Of a stretch of 64,000 nt of DNA, positions 1 through 12,195 are shown piece by piece. A program made the position numbers and the translations under genes. Numbering within the stretch: position 1 is the first letter of the stretch; every line of letters starts with the position of its first letter. The notes under the pieces were generated by a model that saw only the letters and a program-made list of their open reading frames with translations, did not search any database and was not told the origin of the DNA. This DNA is from Siphonodentalium dalli (lineage: Eukaryota; Mollusca; Scaphopoda; Gadilida; Siphonodentaliidae): contig CP136069.1 of the NCBI GenBank assembly GCA_032622095.1, forward strand, positions 16,768,273 through 16,832,272. Reading direction: 5' to 3'.

Positions 1-166
1 AAGAGAATGCATTGGCACAGGGCATAACTGTAACTATCACAATGTGGTCAAGGAGCCGGTTCCAATGATATCCATATTTGTATGGTTTTATTGAGACAGA
101 CCCAAGATAATTTAGGCTGTTGCAGCTTTATTTGGCCGGTTTTGGCCGGTTTGTTGGGTAAAGGGT
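1..166 (-). mobile_element. piggyBac-like MITE, inverted copy cut by window edge
   Basis: This is the reverse complement of the left part of the complete element at 273-664. It ends in TGTTGGGTAAAGGG directly before TTAA at 167-170, which is the target sequence and terminal GGG expected of piggyBac-type transposons. The rest lies beyond the left edge. It is head to head with the next copy, with 98 bp of unrelated sequence between them. Confidence 0.75.
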
Positions 167-272
167 TAATTTCATTATACTATACTATGAGTATATTCGT
201 GAGAAAATTTTCATAAATTGGTAACTTTATTTCTAAATTATAACCTACAACCAAGGCCCTCCGTGCCTTTAA

Positions 273-664
273 CCCTTTACCCAACAAACCGGCCAAAACC
301 GCCCAAATAAAGCTTCAACAGCCTAAAATATCTTCGGTCTGTCTCAATAGAACCATACAAATATGGATATCATTGGAACCGGCTCCTTGACCACATTGTG
401 ATAGTTACAGTTATGCCCTGTGCCAATGCATTCTCTTATATATGCGAGTCGACCATAGGTCGCCTCGCATATATAAGAGAATGCATTGGCCTAAAAAAAT
501 CTTTTTTTTAACACTTTTTACCATTTTTTCTTAGAATCTTTAACAATTTTATAATTTTTAATGTGTTAAGCCAATGCATTCTCTTATATATGCGAGGCGA
601 CCTATGGTCGACTCGCATATATAAGAGAATGCATTGGCACAGGGCCCTTCTGTTGGGTAAAGGG
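273..664 (+). mobile_element. piggyBac-like MITE, complete (392 bp)
   Basis: The element starts CCCTTTACCCAACA, ends TGTTGGGTAAAGGG, and is flanked by TTAA on both sides (269-272 and 665-668). A TTAA duplication with CCC...GGG ends is the known signature of the piggyBac superfamily. It has no open reading frame of note, so it must be non-autonomous. Inside are two roughly 70-bp palindromes (about 422-492 and 568-638) built on CCAATGCATTCTCTTATA, separated by a T/A-rich stretch. A second copy of exactly the same length is at 28537-28928. Confidence 0.85.
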
Positions 665-732
665 TTAAGAGGCATATTCAATGATCAATAAGATGATACA
701 TTGGAAATTCAGAAAAAAGTGACGCTGTATAC

Positions 733-857
733 CTGAAATGCAGCATATTCATCATCAAAGTCATCTCCATTCTGCTGTTCACTAATTCCTGGCCGTTTTG
801 AGTAAGAGCGGTCAATGCTTCGCAGAAGAGCTGCTTTTTTAAGTTCAAGAAGACTGT
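733..857 (-). CDS. ZGPAT: ZGPAT-like exon (second of two seen)
   Basis: Read on the minus strand, a TTTTTCAG acceptor opens a 125-nt exon that ends CATTTCAG before a GTATAC donor. Its 41 complete codons include the stretches SLLELKKAALLRSIDR and DDFDDEYAAFQ. These align with the N-terminal region of ZGPAT, a zinc-finger and G-patch nuclear protein known as a transcriptional repressor and spliceosome-linked factor. In the human protein, SLLAALDEE and DAEYQAF occupy the same places. The incoming phase (two bases completing a GAC codon) fits the outgoing phase of the exon at 2527-2623, so the two join into one frame. The exon ends in phase 0. The CCCH finger, Tudor-like and G-patch parts would lie left of the window. 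Confidence 0.8.
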
Positions 858-920
858 CTGAAAAACAAATTTGTCATGAGTTGAGGCAAGTTAATTTTAA
901 TTGAAAATGAACTAAAACTA

Positions 921-1172
921 CAGTAATGCCCTAATTAATCGACTCCTTTAACCACAGCAGAATTATGGGTAACTTTTCAGGATTTAGTCGGAAATATGGC
1001 TTGTTGCCATTCATCGGAAAGCTCTCCCCGAGAGCTTTCCGATGAATGGCAACAAAAGCTCTCCCCGAGAGCTTTCCGATGAATGGCAACAAGCCATATT
1101 TCCGACTAAATCCTGAAAAGTTACCCATAATTCTGCTGTGGTTAAAGGAATCAATTAATTAGGGCATTACTG
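921..1172. mobile_element. Palindromic MITE with TA target duplication
   Basis: This is a 252-bp near-perfect foldback. Both ends carry CAGTAATGCCCTAATTAA and its complement, and a TA dinucleotide flanks each side (919-920, 1173-1174). TA duplication and a CAGT start point to a Tc1/mariner-type non-autonomous element. The centre contains a second, short direct repeat of AGCTCTCCCCGAGAGCTTTC. The open frame running through it is a by-product of the palindrome. It lies in the ZGPAT-like intron. Confidence 0.75.
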
Positions 1173-1520
1173 TACAACTATTTAAATTGGGGTACGTCAA
1201 TATTTATACTATTATGCTATGATCTACCGTAACTCCAATCATACTTTGGAAGCTAGGGTTTGTGCTAACAATAAAAATGTTTTGATCAAGTTTTATGCCC
1301 ATTGGTAATTGTTTAGAGATTATTTTTCATGAACTTTGGCCAGTTGGGAAAAGTCATATAGAAGAAACAAAGATAAACAAAATTAGAATATCCTTCAATT
1401 TCCTCTATTAAATTTGGTAGATCATTTTGAAATTTGGCCGAAAAAGTAACAACACACAACATAGTTGTAAATGTGTGGAGCGAATCAAATAACAGTAACA
1501 TTTGGTTTAGACTAAATCCA

Positions 1521-2205
1521 TTCTTAAAGTGATGTGAAACACTGGTAGGATGATCAAATAGAAATGGAGAATAATCTTAAAGTGATGTGAAACACTCCGG
1601 TAGGATGATCAAATAGAAATGGACAATAATCTTAAAGTGATGTGAAACACTCCGGTAGGATGATCAAATAGAAATGGACAATAATCTTAAAGTGATGTGA
1701 AACACTCCGGTATGGTGATCAAATAGAAATGGAGAATAATCTTAAAGTGATGTTAAACACTCCGGTAGGATGATCAAATAGAAATGGAGAATAATCTTAA
1801 AGTGATGTGAAACACTCCGGTATGATGATCAAATAGAAATGTTAAAGTGATGTGAAACACTGGTAGGATGATCAAATAGAAATGGTTAAAGTGATGTGAA
1901 ACACTGGTAGGATGATCAAATAGAAATGGTTAAAGTGATGTGAAACACTGGTAGGATGATCAAATAGAAATGGTTAAAGTGATGTGAAACACTGGTAGGG
2001 TGATCAAATAGAAATGGTTAAAGTGATGTGAAACACTCCGGTAGGGTGATCAAATAGAAATGGTTAAAGTGATGTGAAACACTGGTAGGGTGATCAAATA
2101 GAAATGGTTAAAGTGATGTGAAACACTCCGGTAGGGTGATCAAATAGAAATGGTTAAAGTGATGTGAAACACTGGTGGGATGATCAAATAGAAATGGAGA
2201 ATATC
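1521..2205. repeat. Minisatellite, about 14 copies of 44-55 bp
   Basis: Units share TTAAAGTGATGTGAAACAC followed by GGTAGGATGATCAAATAG. The first six units are about 55 bp long. The later eight lack the GAGAATAATC segment and are 44-47 bp, so the array has two sub-blocks. It lies in the intron between the two ZGPAT-like exons. Confidence 0.9.
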
Positions 2206-2526
2206 TTGCTCAAACTGTAATATTTACTAATTGACAAAATACACCATCATTCTTATATATTAATTAATGCAGGAACTCTTGGTGGCGAAATCATTTTCAT
2301 TAGTTTGTCACCAATAGTTGCGTCCCGAATCGAGAAGTAAATATTTACAATTGAGCATAGTTCAGACGATTTTTTCTATGGAGTAGTACAGTCGATTTGT
2401 TTGAGATTTTCGGCGATGTTAGTAGAATGCTACATTCCTCCACTTGGCATAGCACCTGAATACTAACTGGTCAGCTTCACACACCCGATCAAGTCCATAA
2501 TATGTCTTTACGGTTTTTATAGTTAC

Positions 2527-2623
2527 CTTCTGTCAGCTTAATGAGCTCTTCCAAATCTTCTTTTAGTTTTCTTAAATCTTCTGTTTCACCAGCTGCTTGT
2601 ATTGCTTGTTCTACTTGGGAAAG
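2527..2623 (-). CDS. ZGPAT: ZGPAT-like exon (N-terminal coiled-coil part)
   Basis: On the minus strand a TCTTTTAG acceptor is followed by a 97-nt exon ending ACAGAAG before a GTAACT donor. It encodes LSQVEQAIQAAGETED, then LRKLKEDLEELIKLTE. Human ZGPAT reads AQLQQVELAL...ADLRQLQGDLKELIELTE at its N-terminus, so order and spacing match well. SMNDC1/SPF30 has a similar N-terminal helix, but the following exon at 733-857 matches only ZGPAT. The exon starts in phase 0 and ends with one extra base, which is what the next exon needs. The first coding exon, with the start codon, was not found in the window and may lie far upstream because TEs fill the intron. Confidence 0.82.
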
Positions 2624-2731
2624 CTAAAAGATTTTAAATGAATTAGTGAAAAGTCACAAGATAGCTTCAGTCAGACCCAAAAATAGTCAAATTACAGAAT
2701 AATGCTAGAGTACAGTAAGAAACAACACTGA

Positions 2732-2945
2732 TCAAGCCTTGAAATAGTGTGTCTGTCATTTGCAGAATGAGGTTTCCAGAGGGTGAATTTAGTGATGCTA
2801 CCCCGCATGGGAACCTAATTCTGCTGAGGTGTAAGCAGAATGAGGTCCCCAGAGGGCGATTTGGTGATGCTACGGTGTAGCATCACTAAATTCACCCTCT
2901 GGGGACCTCATTCTGCAAATGACAGACACACTATTTCAAGGCTTG
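2732..2945. repeat. Inverted-repeat element with internal direct repeat
   Basis: The ends TCAAGCCTTGAAATAGTGTG and its complement form a foldback of about 214 bp. The module GCAGAATGAGG...CAGAGGG...GTGATGCTAC occurs twice in direct orientation and once inverted. Diverged copies of the same module are at 30818-30990. No clear target duplication is visible. Confidence 0.65.
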
Positions 2946-3012
2946 ACACGGATTATTGGTTGTACTTTTAACTAACATCCACTTGCTGATGCCAATAAAA
3001 TACTCTATCTAT

Positions 3013-6000
3013 TAGTTAGGGAGCCCGCATATGTTCCATTTACACTTTTGCGTACAAAAGGTTTGACCCCCTAAAGTTGGTACCAATAATGGAACATTCT
3101 GAAAAACCGATTTCTTAAGTTGCGCATTCCTGGGGTTTAGGGGCCGCTGAACCCCAAAAAGTGCCAAAAATCACTTCTATTTACACTTCCGCGTACATCG
3201 ATGAATTTTGGTTTGATGATACTCCTAAGTGTACTGATTAAGAAAACACAACTTAAGAAAGGGATTTTCCTGGGGTTTTCAGATAAGAAAGGGGGTCCCA
3301 TGCTGAACCCCAAAACGTGATTTTTCCCTTTTTTTTACACTTTCGCGTACATCCATAATTTTTGGTCTCAAAGTACTTTGATATATACTAATTATAAAAA
3401 CACAACTTAAGAAGCAACTTTTCCTGGGGTTTTAAGATAAGAAGGGGGTCATCGGGTCACCCCTCAAAACGTAAAAAATCACTTTTATTTACATGATTGC
3501 ATTTGTCCAACGTGTGTGTATGTGCGTACACCCCTGGAACGTTGCACTATTACAACCAATACATCCCTAAATCGATACGATCAACTTAAGAAATATATAT
3601 TCATGTCGTTTTCTGATAAGAACGAGACTTGTTACCCCCCCCCCCCCAAAAACCACAACACGATCCATTTTCTAGAACTGTAAGTGAGCCAGTTTTATGA
3701 AAATTATAGCGCGAAAATCTATTAAAATGTATACAAATGTATATATTTTCGTGAAGCTAAGACATAATGACACTTTTTTGGGCCAAAATTGAAACTCACC
3801 ATCCAAGATGGCCGCCAAAATGGCCGCCGAATGTTGAAAATATGACATTTTTTCACAAATATCTTCTAGATCAATTCATGCTGTTTGGAACTGGTTGAGT
3901 AATGCAACTTTATTTTGTGTTTTTTATATTAACTGATCATTGGAGCAATTAAATATGCATTTATTGGGGTCCTAACCCCTTCCAATCCCTAAAAAATTCG
4001 ATTTTACAGAACGCAGTACAAACTTTTACAAAAAATCACAATTGGGATTCTAGTCATATTTCAACAAGAAATGAAAAGAACATTGTAATGTAAGTGAGGC
4101 ATATCATTACCTATGAATATTCCAAATCTCTGGAACCATAAATCTTACCTTGGCTCAAAATGGCTGCGAAAATGGCCGCTAAAATATGGAAAATGGTAAA
4201 TATTGCCCCAGGGTGTCCTGCAATCGCTTACAAGTTGTGGTTGATGTACACAATTGGCTAATCTCTTTTCTATACATTGCATACTAACATGTCTGATGCA
4301 CCATGGATCATTTTTACTATTGTCACCACTGACATTTACCAGAAATATTGGACACAAATATCGGCAAGAATTCACTTTTCAGGGTTCGACCATTTGTTCA
4401 AGTAAAATGTAACTATCTTTGAATTGAAAGGTGTTTATTGTTTTGGTCTATCTTAAATGTGTCACACTACGGTGTTTATAGACTAAATTGCTCAAGATGG
4501 CTTCCAAAATGGCAACCAAATTTGTAAAAAGTTAAAAGTTAACATATCCCGAATATTATTCTCTGCGTTAACCGAAAAAAGTGGCAAATTGTGACTCACT
4601 TGGTTATTGTACGTGTTAGTTACAATGTAATTAACTGACAACTACGTTCTATTATGTTTGTCCCAGTTCCGTATGGGGCATGACCAATTCATTTTAAAGT
4701 TGCAGTATGGAATTTTGCGGAGAACCATATCATTGAAAGGAAATGGGCAGAACTTTGAGACTGAACTGAGATGAACCATGATATGTGGGTATTCTGGCCC
4801 ATTATGATAACAATTTATCAACTGGATACAGGGTGGAAGCCAAGATGGTAGCCAGGGAGTTATGATCATAGATGAGGATAATAGGTATACAGGGAGTTAT
4901 TCTATGGTCATGAATGATGTGTTGGTATATAGGGAGTTCCCTGTTGGTAACGGTGGGACGTATATTTATATATGTTGTGGATGTGTTATCATTGGTGGTG
5001 TATGGAGAGTAGGTTTAGTATCATGGATGGTGTGTATGAGTATGGCAAGTATGGAACTTATGAGTGGTCGTATGTGCGGATATTGGTATATCTGGAAGGG
5101 CTCACCATTGGTGATGTGCATATGTATACCTGGATTGACTCCATGGTCATGGGTTTGGCGAATAGGTATACATGTAGTGGCTGTATGGTCCACGTTGATG
5201 TGAATATGTATACAATGAGTGACTGTATGATCGTGAATGTAGTGAATATGTATATATAGAGTGACTATATGGTCGGGTGTAGGTGTATACCTGGTGTTCA
5301 TGACTCGTGGCTGTATCGTCATTTGTGGTATGTACGGGTATAACCAAGTATGGCTGTATGATCAGGTGTACTAGTACATGTACGTGTATAAAGTGGGTGA
5401 CTATGTTGTCATTTGTGTGGTGTTTATGTACATATGGAGTGACTGTGGTAATGGGTGGGTTGTACATGTGTACCTTGGGTGGCTATCGCTTTCCACAATA
5501 ACTCAAGGATATGTTAATCAACAGAGAGGTCATGTCATATCGTGGAAAGCGCTAGCCAACCATTATCACACAGTCATTACATATATACATAAACACCACA
5601 GACATAACAATATAGTTACTCACTGTATACATGTACACCTGGCCCATGACTACTGATGACCATACAGCCACGCGTCACAATGCAGGCACACTGGGTATAC
5701 TCCTAAACATGACCCATAACCATATAGTCACTCCATGTATACCCATTCATCTCACCATTGGCCATAAGGTCATCCCCTGTATACCTATTCTCCAAACGCA
5801 TGGTCAAATGGACAATCAATATATACATCAACACCACAACAATGACCATAAAGTCATTCCGGTATACATATGCACATCACCAATGGCCATATAGCCACTC
5901 GCTTCATACGCATACCCTCACACATGTTACCTGGTATATTCCTTCACCTGACCTATGGCCATATAGTCACCCCGTGTGTACCTATTCAAAACATTCATAC

Positions 6001-9000
6001 ACGATCGTGGTCAATCCTTGTATTCATATTCACCCCAACATTGGCCATGGCAATCCCTGTATCCCTATTTGTCACACCATATCCGAATAGCCACTCAATA
6101 TATACTAATACACCCAGCCATGTCAGTATAGTCACTCCATGTATGCATATGCACCTCATCCATGACCATATAGCCACTCGCTATATACACATATCCCTCG
6201 CCCATGACAATAAAGCAACACGTGTGTGTACTGGTATACACATGGCGATACCGACACGAGTCACCAAACAGGAACACCAGGTACAGTACATGTATACTCA
6301 TACGCCTGTCACCCCCTGTATAGATTTTCATTACATTTATGATCATACAGTCACTACTTGTATACCTACATGTACTCATCTCACCATTAACCATACATTC
6401 ACTACCTGTATACCTATTCGACACACATAGTCATATAACCACTCGATATACATATGCAGCCCACCCTAGACCATAGATTCACTCCAGGTATACATGTAAC
6501 CCTCACTAATGGCCATTCAGCCCTTCCAGATATACAAAAAAACCCGCACATACGACCACTCAAACAACCCATCCTTGCATATACACCTCACACATGACAA
6601 TTCAGCAATTCACTGTATAATCATACACGCCATCCATGATAATACAGCTAAGTCCTATACACCCACCAATGGTAATACATCCACGATATATATAAATATA
6701 CATCCCACCCGTTACCACAAGGACACTTCCTATGTACCCACACGATCGATAATGTCCACCCAGCTTACTCCAGGTATTCATATTCAATCATGACCGTACA
6801 GTCATTCCATGTATACCTATACACATTATCCGTAACCATAAAATCACTACCTATTTATCCACACAACCCATCCATGATCATACAGACAACACATGTACAT
6901 CCCACCCATGACCTTACATTCACTCCATATATACATAATCAACACATATATGACCATGTAGCTATATCCATAAACCACACCAATGGTCATACAGGCACAC
7001 CGGATGCACCCGTACTGGATATACACAATCATACACCATACAGTCACCCCATGCATACCGATTCACCTCACACCTGACCATGACCTCTCCCTGTATACAT
7101 AGATGCATCTTTCCATGGACAACCCACTTATAACCATATAGTCACTCATTGTATACCTACTCACATCAGTCATGACATACAATAACTCCCTGCAGACCTA
7201 TTCACCTCACATATGATCACAGAGTAACTCCCTGGCTACGATCTTGGCATCCACACTGTATCCTGTAGACATTTTTTTTATCATAATGGACCAGAATAGC
7301 CAAAGATTATGGTCCATCTCAGTTCTGTCTCAAAGTTTGCCCATTTCCTTTCAATAAATATGGCCAAAATCACAAAAGAGGTTCTCGGCAAAATTACATA
7401 CATTAAAATGAATTTGTCATGCCCCATACGGAGCTGGGACAACTGGGAATAGAACATGTAGTTGTCAGTTAATTAACTAACACGTATAATAACCAAGTGA
7501 GTCACAATTTGCTACCTTTTCGGATAATGCAGAGAATGATCGGGATATATGTAAAAAATTAGCATTTTACAAATTTGGTTGCCATTTTGGAAGCCATCTT
7601 GAGCAATTTGGTCTATAAACACCGTAGTGTGACACATTTAAGATAGACCAAAACAATAAACACCTTTCAATCCAAAGATAGTTATATTTTACCTGAAAAA
7701 ATGGTCCAAACCTGAAAACTGAATTTTTGCCAATATTTATGTCAAGTTTTTTTTAGAGAAAAGTCCAATATTTTTGACGATGTCAGTGGTGAAAATAGTA
7801 ACAATTAACCATGGTGCATCAGACATGTTAGTATTCAATGTATAGAATGCAGAATGGCCAATTTTATACATCAACACAACTTGTAAGCGATTGCAGGACA
7901 CGCTGGTGTAATATTTACCATTTTCCATATTTTGGCGGCCATATTGGCAGCCATTTTGAGCCAAAGTAAGAATTTTGGTTCCAGAGATTTGGAATATGCA
8001 TAGGCAATGATATGCCTCACTCACATTACAAAGTTCTGTACATTTCTTGTTGAAATATGACTAGAATCCCAATTGTGATTTTTGTGTGTGAAATTTTATA
8101 CCGCATTCTGTACAATCAAATTTTTGAGGGATCGGAAGGGGTTAGGACCCCAATAAATGCATATTTAATTGCTCCAATGATCAGTTTAATATACAAAATA
8201 CAAAATAAAGTTGCATTACTCAACCAGTTCCAAGCAGCATGAATTGGTCTAGAAGATATTTGTGAAAAAATGTCATATTTTCAACTTCCGGCGGCCAAAT
8301 TGGTGAGTTTCAATTTTGGCCCAAAAAAGTGTCATTATGTCTTAGCTTCACGAAAATATATCCATTTGTATACATTTTATTAGATTTTCCCGCTATAATT
8401 TTCATAAAACTGGCTCACTTATAGTTCTAGAAAATGGATCGTGTTGTGTGGGGGGGGGGGGGGGGGGGGGTAACAAGTCTCGTTCTTATCAGAAAACGAC
8501 ATGAATATATATTTCTTAAGTTGATCGTATCGATTTAGGGATGTATTGGTTGTAATAGTGCAACGTTCCAGGGGTGTACGCACATACACACACGTTGGAC
8601 GAATGCAATCATGTAAATAAAAGTGATTTTTTACGTTTTGAGGGGTGACCCGATGACCCCCTTCTTATCTTAAAACCCCAGGAAAAGTTGCTTCTTAAGT
8701 TGTGTTTTTATAATTAGTATATATCTAAGTACTTTGAGACCAAAAATTATGGATGTACGCGAAAGTGTAAAAAAAAGGGAAAAATCACGTTTTGGGGTTC
8801 AGCATGGGACCCCCTTTCTTATCTGAAAACCCCAGGAAAATCCCTTTCTTAAGTTGTGTTTTCTTAATCAGTACACTTAGGAGTATCATCAAACCAAAAT
8901 TCATCGCGGAAGTGTAAATAGAAGTGATTTTTGGCACTTTTTGGGGTTCAGCAGCCCCTAAACCCCAGGAATGCGCAACTTAAGAAATCGGTTTTTCAGA

Positions 9001-9085
9001 ATGTTCCATTATTGGTACCAACTTTAGGGGGTCAAACCTTTTGTACGCAAAAGTGTAAATGGAACATATGCGGGCTCCCTAACTA
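3013..9085. mobile_element. 6.07-kb fold-back element with 1.86-kb arms
   Basis: The left arm (3013 to about 4880) and right arm (about 7215-9085) are inverted copies with few differences near the ends. The termini are TAGTTAGGGAGCCCGCAT and its complement. The arms contain the C run at about 3637 and the matching G run at about 8450, plus several AAGATGGC motifs. The middle (4880-7215) is a degenerate tandem array that also changes orientation, at about 5490-5560, so the whole element is palindromic. No transposase frame is present. The flanks read TAT on both sides, compatible with a short target duplication, but this is not decisive. The superfamily is unknown to me; the architecture recalls Foldback/Galileo-type elements. 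Confidence 0.75.
4880..7215. repeat. Degenerate tandem array (about 42-45 bp) in the fold-back core
   Basis: Units resemble CCATATAGTCACTCC followed by TGTATACC and TTCACCTCAC. From 4880 to about 5500 they run as the reverse complement, and from about 5560 to 7215 in forward orientation. A small palindrome around GTGGAAAGCG (5489-5560) marks the switch. Open frames of 60-190 codons occur on both strands because the unit is near a multiple of three. They show no protein family and are not genes. Confidence 0.8.
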
Positions 9086-9304
9086 TATCATTTCCTATGA
9101 AATTCCCTGATAAAATTGCCAATAACGAATTGGCAATAAAAACATCTGTATCATTACTGCAGTTGCAGTACAATGCATGCGTGACGCCATTGACTGGTTC
9201 AAAATCATGAATGAACTATCATCACATCAATTGCGTGAAAAATCAAAAACGACATTCCAACACATATTCTGGCATACTATAAACAAATAGTTCCTAGGTT
9301 TTAA
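9086..9304. other. Short unique stretch, nothing recognised
   Basis: This is sequence between the fold-back element and the next repeat. I see no exon, RNA gene or repeat in it. Confidence 0.5.
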
Positions 9305-10190
9305 AACAAGAGATGGACTGTCGTCCAGTGCATACCCCCTCGTGGCATACCGCCTAGTGTTGGCACATCTATAACTTATGATGGCTATACTCAGACATAT
9401 GGACCCAGAAAACAGCATTTTCATATAAACAAAGATGAATAACTATAGAACAAAAAACCAAAACAAACATTTGTAAGTGACATTAAATGTCCTCATAGTG
9501 GTGAACATCCATACAAAATTTCATTGAGATCTGAGCACAACTGTTGAAGTTACGACATGAACAGACACCAGATGGACCAAAAAGCCAACATTTCCAGATG
9601 AACAAAGATGAATAACTCTAGAATGGAAAAGCGGAACAAAACGATGGAACACTCTTTTTAATGTCCTCATACAGTAGTAGTGAACATCCATACCAAATTC
9701 CATTGAGATCCCAGTACAACTGTTGAAGTTACGACATGAACATATACCAGACGAACCGAAAAGCCAACATTTCCAGATGAACAAAGATGTATAACTCTAG
9801 AATGGAAAATCCGAACAAAACGATGGAACCCTCTTTTTAATGTCCTCATAGTAGTGAACATCCATACCAAATTTCATTGAGATCCCAGCACAACTGTTGA
9901 AGTTACGACATGAACAGACACCAGACGGATCAAAAAGCCACTATTTCCAGATAAACAAAGATGAATAACTCTAGAATGGAAAATCCAAACAAAACGATGG
10001 AACCCTCTATTTAATGTCCTCATAATAGTGAAACATCCATACCTAATTTCATTGAGATCCGAGCACTACTTTTCAAGTTATGACATGAACAGACATCGGA
10101 CGGACGGACACAATGACGGTGCGACGCACGGACGGACATATGCAAAACAGTATACACCCCTTTTTTTTTTAAAGGGGGTATAATTATTTG
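9305..10190 (+). mobile_element. Tandem-core element with GGAC tail and terminal hairpin (family A)
   Basis: It contains about four diverged units of roughly 175 bp with AACAAAGATGAATAACTCTA, CATACCAAATTTCATTGAGA and GAAGTTACGACATGAACAGA. The array runs into a GGACGGACGGAC stretch (about 10096-10137) and ends with a hairpin, ACACCCCTTTT against AAAGGGGGT (10154-10183). This layout (unique 5' part, tandem core, simple repeat, terminal hairpin) is known from bivalve pearl elements and Helentron-related non-autonomous elements. A related 5' fragment lies at 41775-42110. Confidence 0.6.
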
Positions 10191-11470
10191 ATTGTCTACC
10201 ATAATGGGTATTATGGTATAACATATCACAAAGTAACTAATATGTATTTGTTGAGTTTATATTCTAAGTTATATAAAACAAGCCGGTGTAAGAGATTTTG
10301 TCCATTGAATTCAATTTCCATTAGGCATATTCGCGTGAACTTGCAGGTTGGGAGAAATTAGCAAAGCGAGCTAATCGCGTGACACAGATACCTTTGCACG
10401 TTGGGAAAATTTACTCAAGAAAGATAATCTTCGGACATAAATCAAACAAGTTTGGCATTTAAGAAACTCCTAGGATGTAATTTGTGTGGTGGATGCTGTC
10501 ACACCAATGGTAGATAAACGTGCTATATACACAATGTGTTTGTAACGATTCATGCATCATGACTCGGTTAGTTTTCATGGCCACAAAGTGACTTGGCGAC
10601 ACAATACATGAATCGATACAAACACATTATGTATTTGTTTTTCAGGCACATTGTAGTTTACATTATTACCACTTCAATGGGTGTTCTCTACACAATATCA
10701 CAATATATCCAGGCATTAAGAGGCAATAATGATCAACACGTCAAGTGATGTTGATATAAGGATTAACTGTCATGTGGACTGTTTTTATGGAGATGTAACT
10801 GTGAGGTAAGTGGTCATAACTTGTGTAAAACCCGAAGGGTTTTATATACAAGTTATGACCACTTACATCATGGTTACATCTCCAGAAAAACAGTCCACAT
10901 GACAGTTAATCCTTATATTTATATACGTTTAGCGAAAAAGCCACTTTTGTAAATGTATTTAAATAGAAAAGTGTATCGTGACAAAACCAGACCAAAATAT
11001 CTCATAGCACCCTTGGCAAAAGTTAACAGGAACAATTTCTTTATATTGAAACCTGATGATTTAATTTAAGTCAATCCTGCGCGAGTCCAAATGCGCCCAA
11101 AACATTACGCGTTTTTCTTTCCGGTATCGATGACGTATCGATGTAATTATGGGCTTGCAGTTATGAACTGTTGCGCATTTACCAAGAAATAACTGCAACT
11201 AGTCACGTGGGCGCCGACCAAAACGAAATGCTGGATTTAGTGATAATCACACTTAGTATGTAAATATAATGAGTTGTCAGCTCATATGGGCCCTACACAT
11301 CACATGGCAAGTAATATTAGTGTCTCGGATTTTCATGGTAGTCTTGTTCAAAATAAAATATCTATTAATTTGGTATACATATAACTGATAACGTGGCTCT
11401 AGCAGCTGTGGTACCTCCACCTGTCAGTGACCAATCTTCAGTACTTAACATTAATATTCCTTTCTCCTAG
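10191..11470. other. Intergenic or intronic stretch
   Basis: It contains the hairpin element at 10754-10918 and a weaker inverted pair around 10525-10635 (ACACAATGTGTTTGT against ACAAACACATTATGT). Otherwise I see no coding exon or RNA gene. Confidence 0.5.
10754..10918. repeat. 165-bp hairpin MITE-like repeat
   Basis: The arms are ATATAAGGATTAACTGTCAT and its complement, continuing through GTGGACTG and GGAGATGTAAC with few mismatches. The loop contains a second palindrome around CATAACTTGTGTAAAACCC. No target duplication can be assigned. Confidence 0.65.
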
Positions 11471-12195
11471 TGACATTGCCACCTCATATGGTATATCCAA
11501 TGTCCGACATGGAGCATGGGGTCTATATAGGAAGGATAAATGTGAATTGTTTTGTGCAATAAAATTCTGCTTACATGAAGAGGTATGGGAGGCCACATTC
11601 ACTTTTAATAATTATTTGCACTTTAATAGGTGCAATTATTTGTGCTTAAGCACAATTATTTGTGCTTAAACTCAATTATTTGCACTTAAGCACAAATAAT
11701 AGTGCTTAAATGCAAATAATATAATTACGACTTAAGCACAAATAAGCTATTTATTCTTCAGCACAATTATTTGCACTTAAGCACAATTATTTGCACTTAA
11801 GTGAAAATATGGAAATTAATAACCATTACCTAACAAACCCTGTTGATATTGGCAGAGTCCACCACACATTAGAAGTTCAAACATGAGGAAGCCTATTTTA
11901 TTTTTTATGAAGATCTATATTGATGGGGAATGAAAAGTACATATTTGAGCATAAGCAAAAAAATTGGAGCTTAAGCACAAATAATTGCGATTGAGCACAA
12001 ATAGTTGTGTTAAGCTCAAATAATTGTGCTTAAGCTCAAATATTTGTGCTTAAGTGCAAATATTGTGCTTAAGTGCAAATATTTGTGCTTAAGTGAAATT
12101 GTGCTTAAGCACAATAATTGCGCTAATAATTAATAAAAGTGAATTTGGCCTCCCATAAAGGAGAGATGTCCTTACCATGTTGTCAAACACGGTTG
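11471..12195 (+). CDS. Candidate exon interrupted by a MITE
   Basis: After a TTTCTCCTAG acceptor, the frame opens with DIATSYGISNVRHGAWGLYR and reaches CAIKFCLHEE at 11583, where the TA-flanked MITE at 11586-12155 begins. If the MITE and one TA are ignored, the frame continues as VKERCPYHVVKHGW and meets TGA at 12197-12199. A good GTGAGT donor also lies at 12196. I do not recognise the protein. A further acceptor-like site at 12261 opens another frame, but its phase would create a stop when joined. It may be a terminal exon, a decayed exon, or chance. Confidence 0.28.
11586..12155. mobile_element. 570-bp MITE with TA duplication and CTTAAG-type internal repeats
   Basis: The termini TGGGAGGCCACATTCACTTT and GTGAATTTGGCCTCCCA are inverted, with TA on both sides (11584-11585, 12156-12157). 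The interior is a cluster of short units TGTGCTTAAGCACAA in varying orientation, which are themselves palindromic. There is no coding capacity. Confidence 0.7.

Noticed and set aside
4862-7077. Series of open frames rich in His, Thr, Ile and Tyr on both strands
   Set aside because: They follow the 42-45-bp tandem units, overlap on both strands, and lack splice signals or family motifs.
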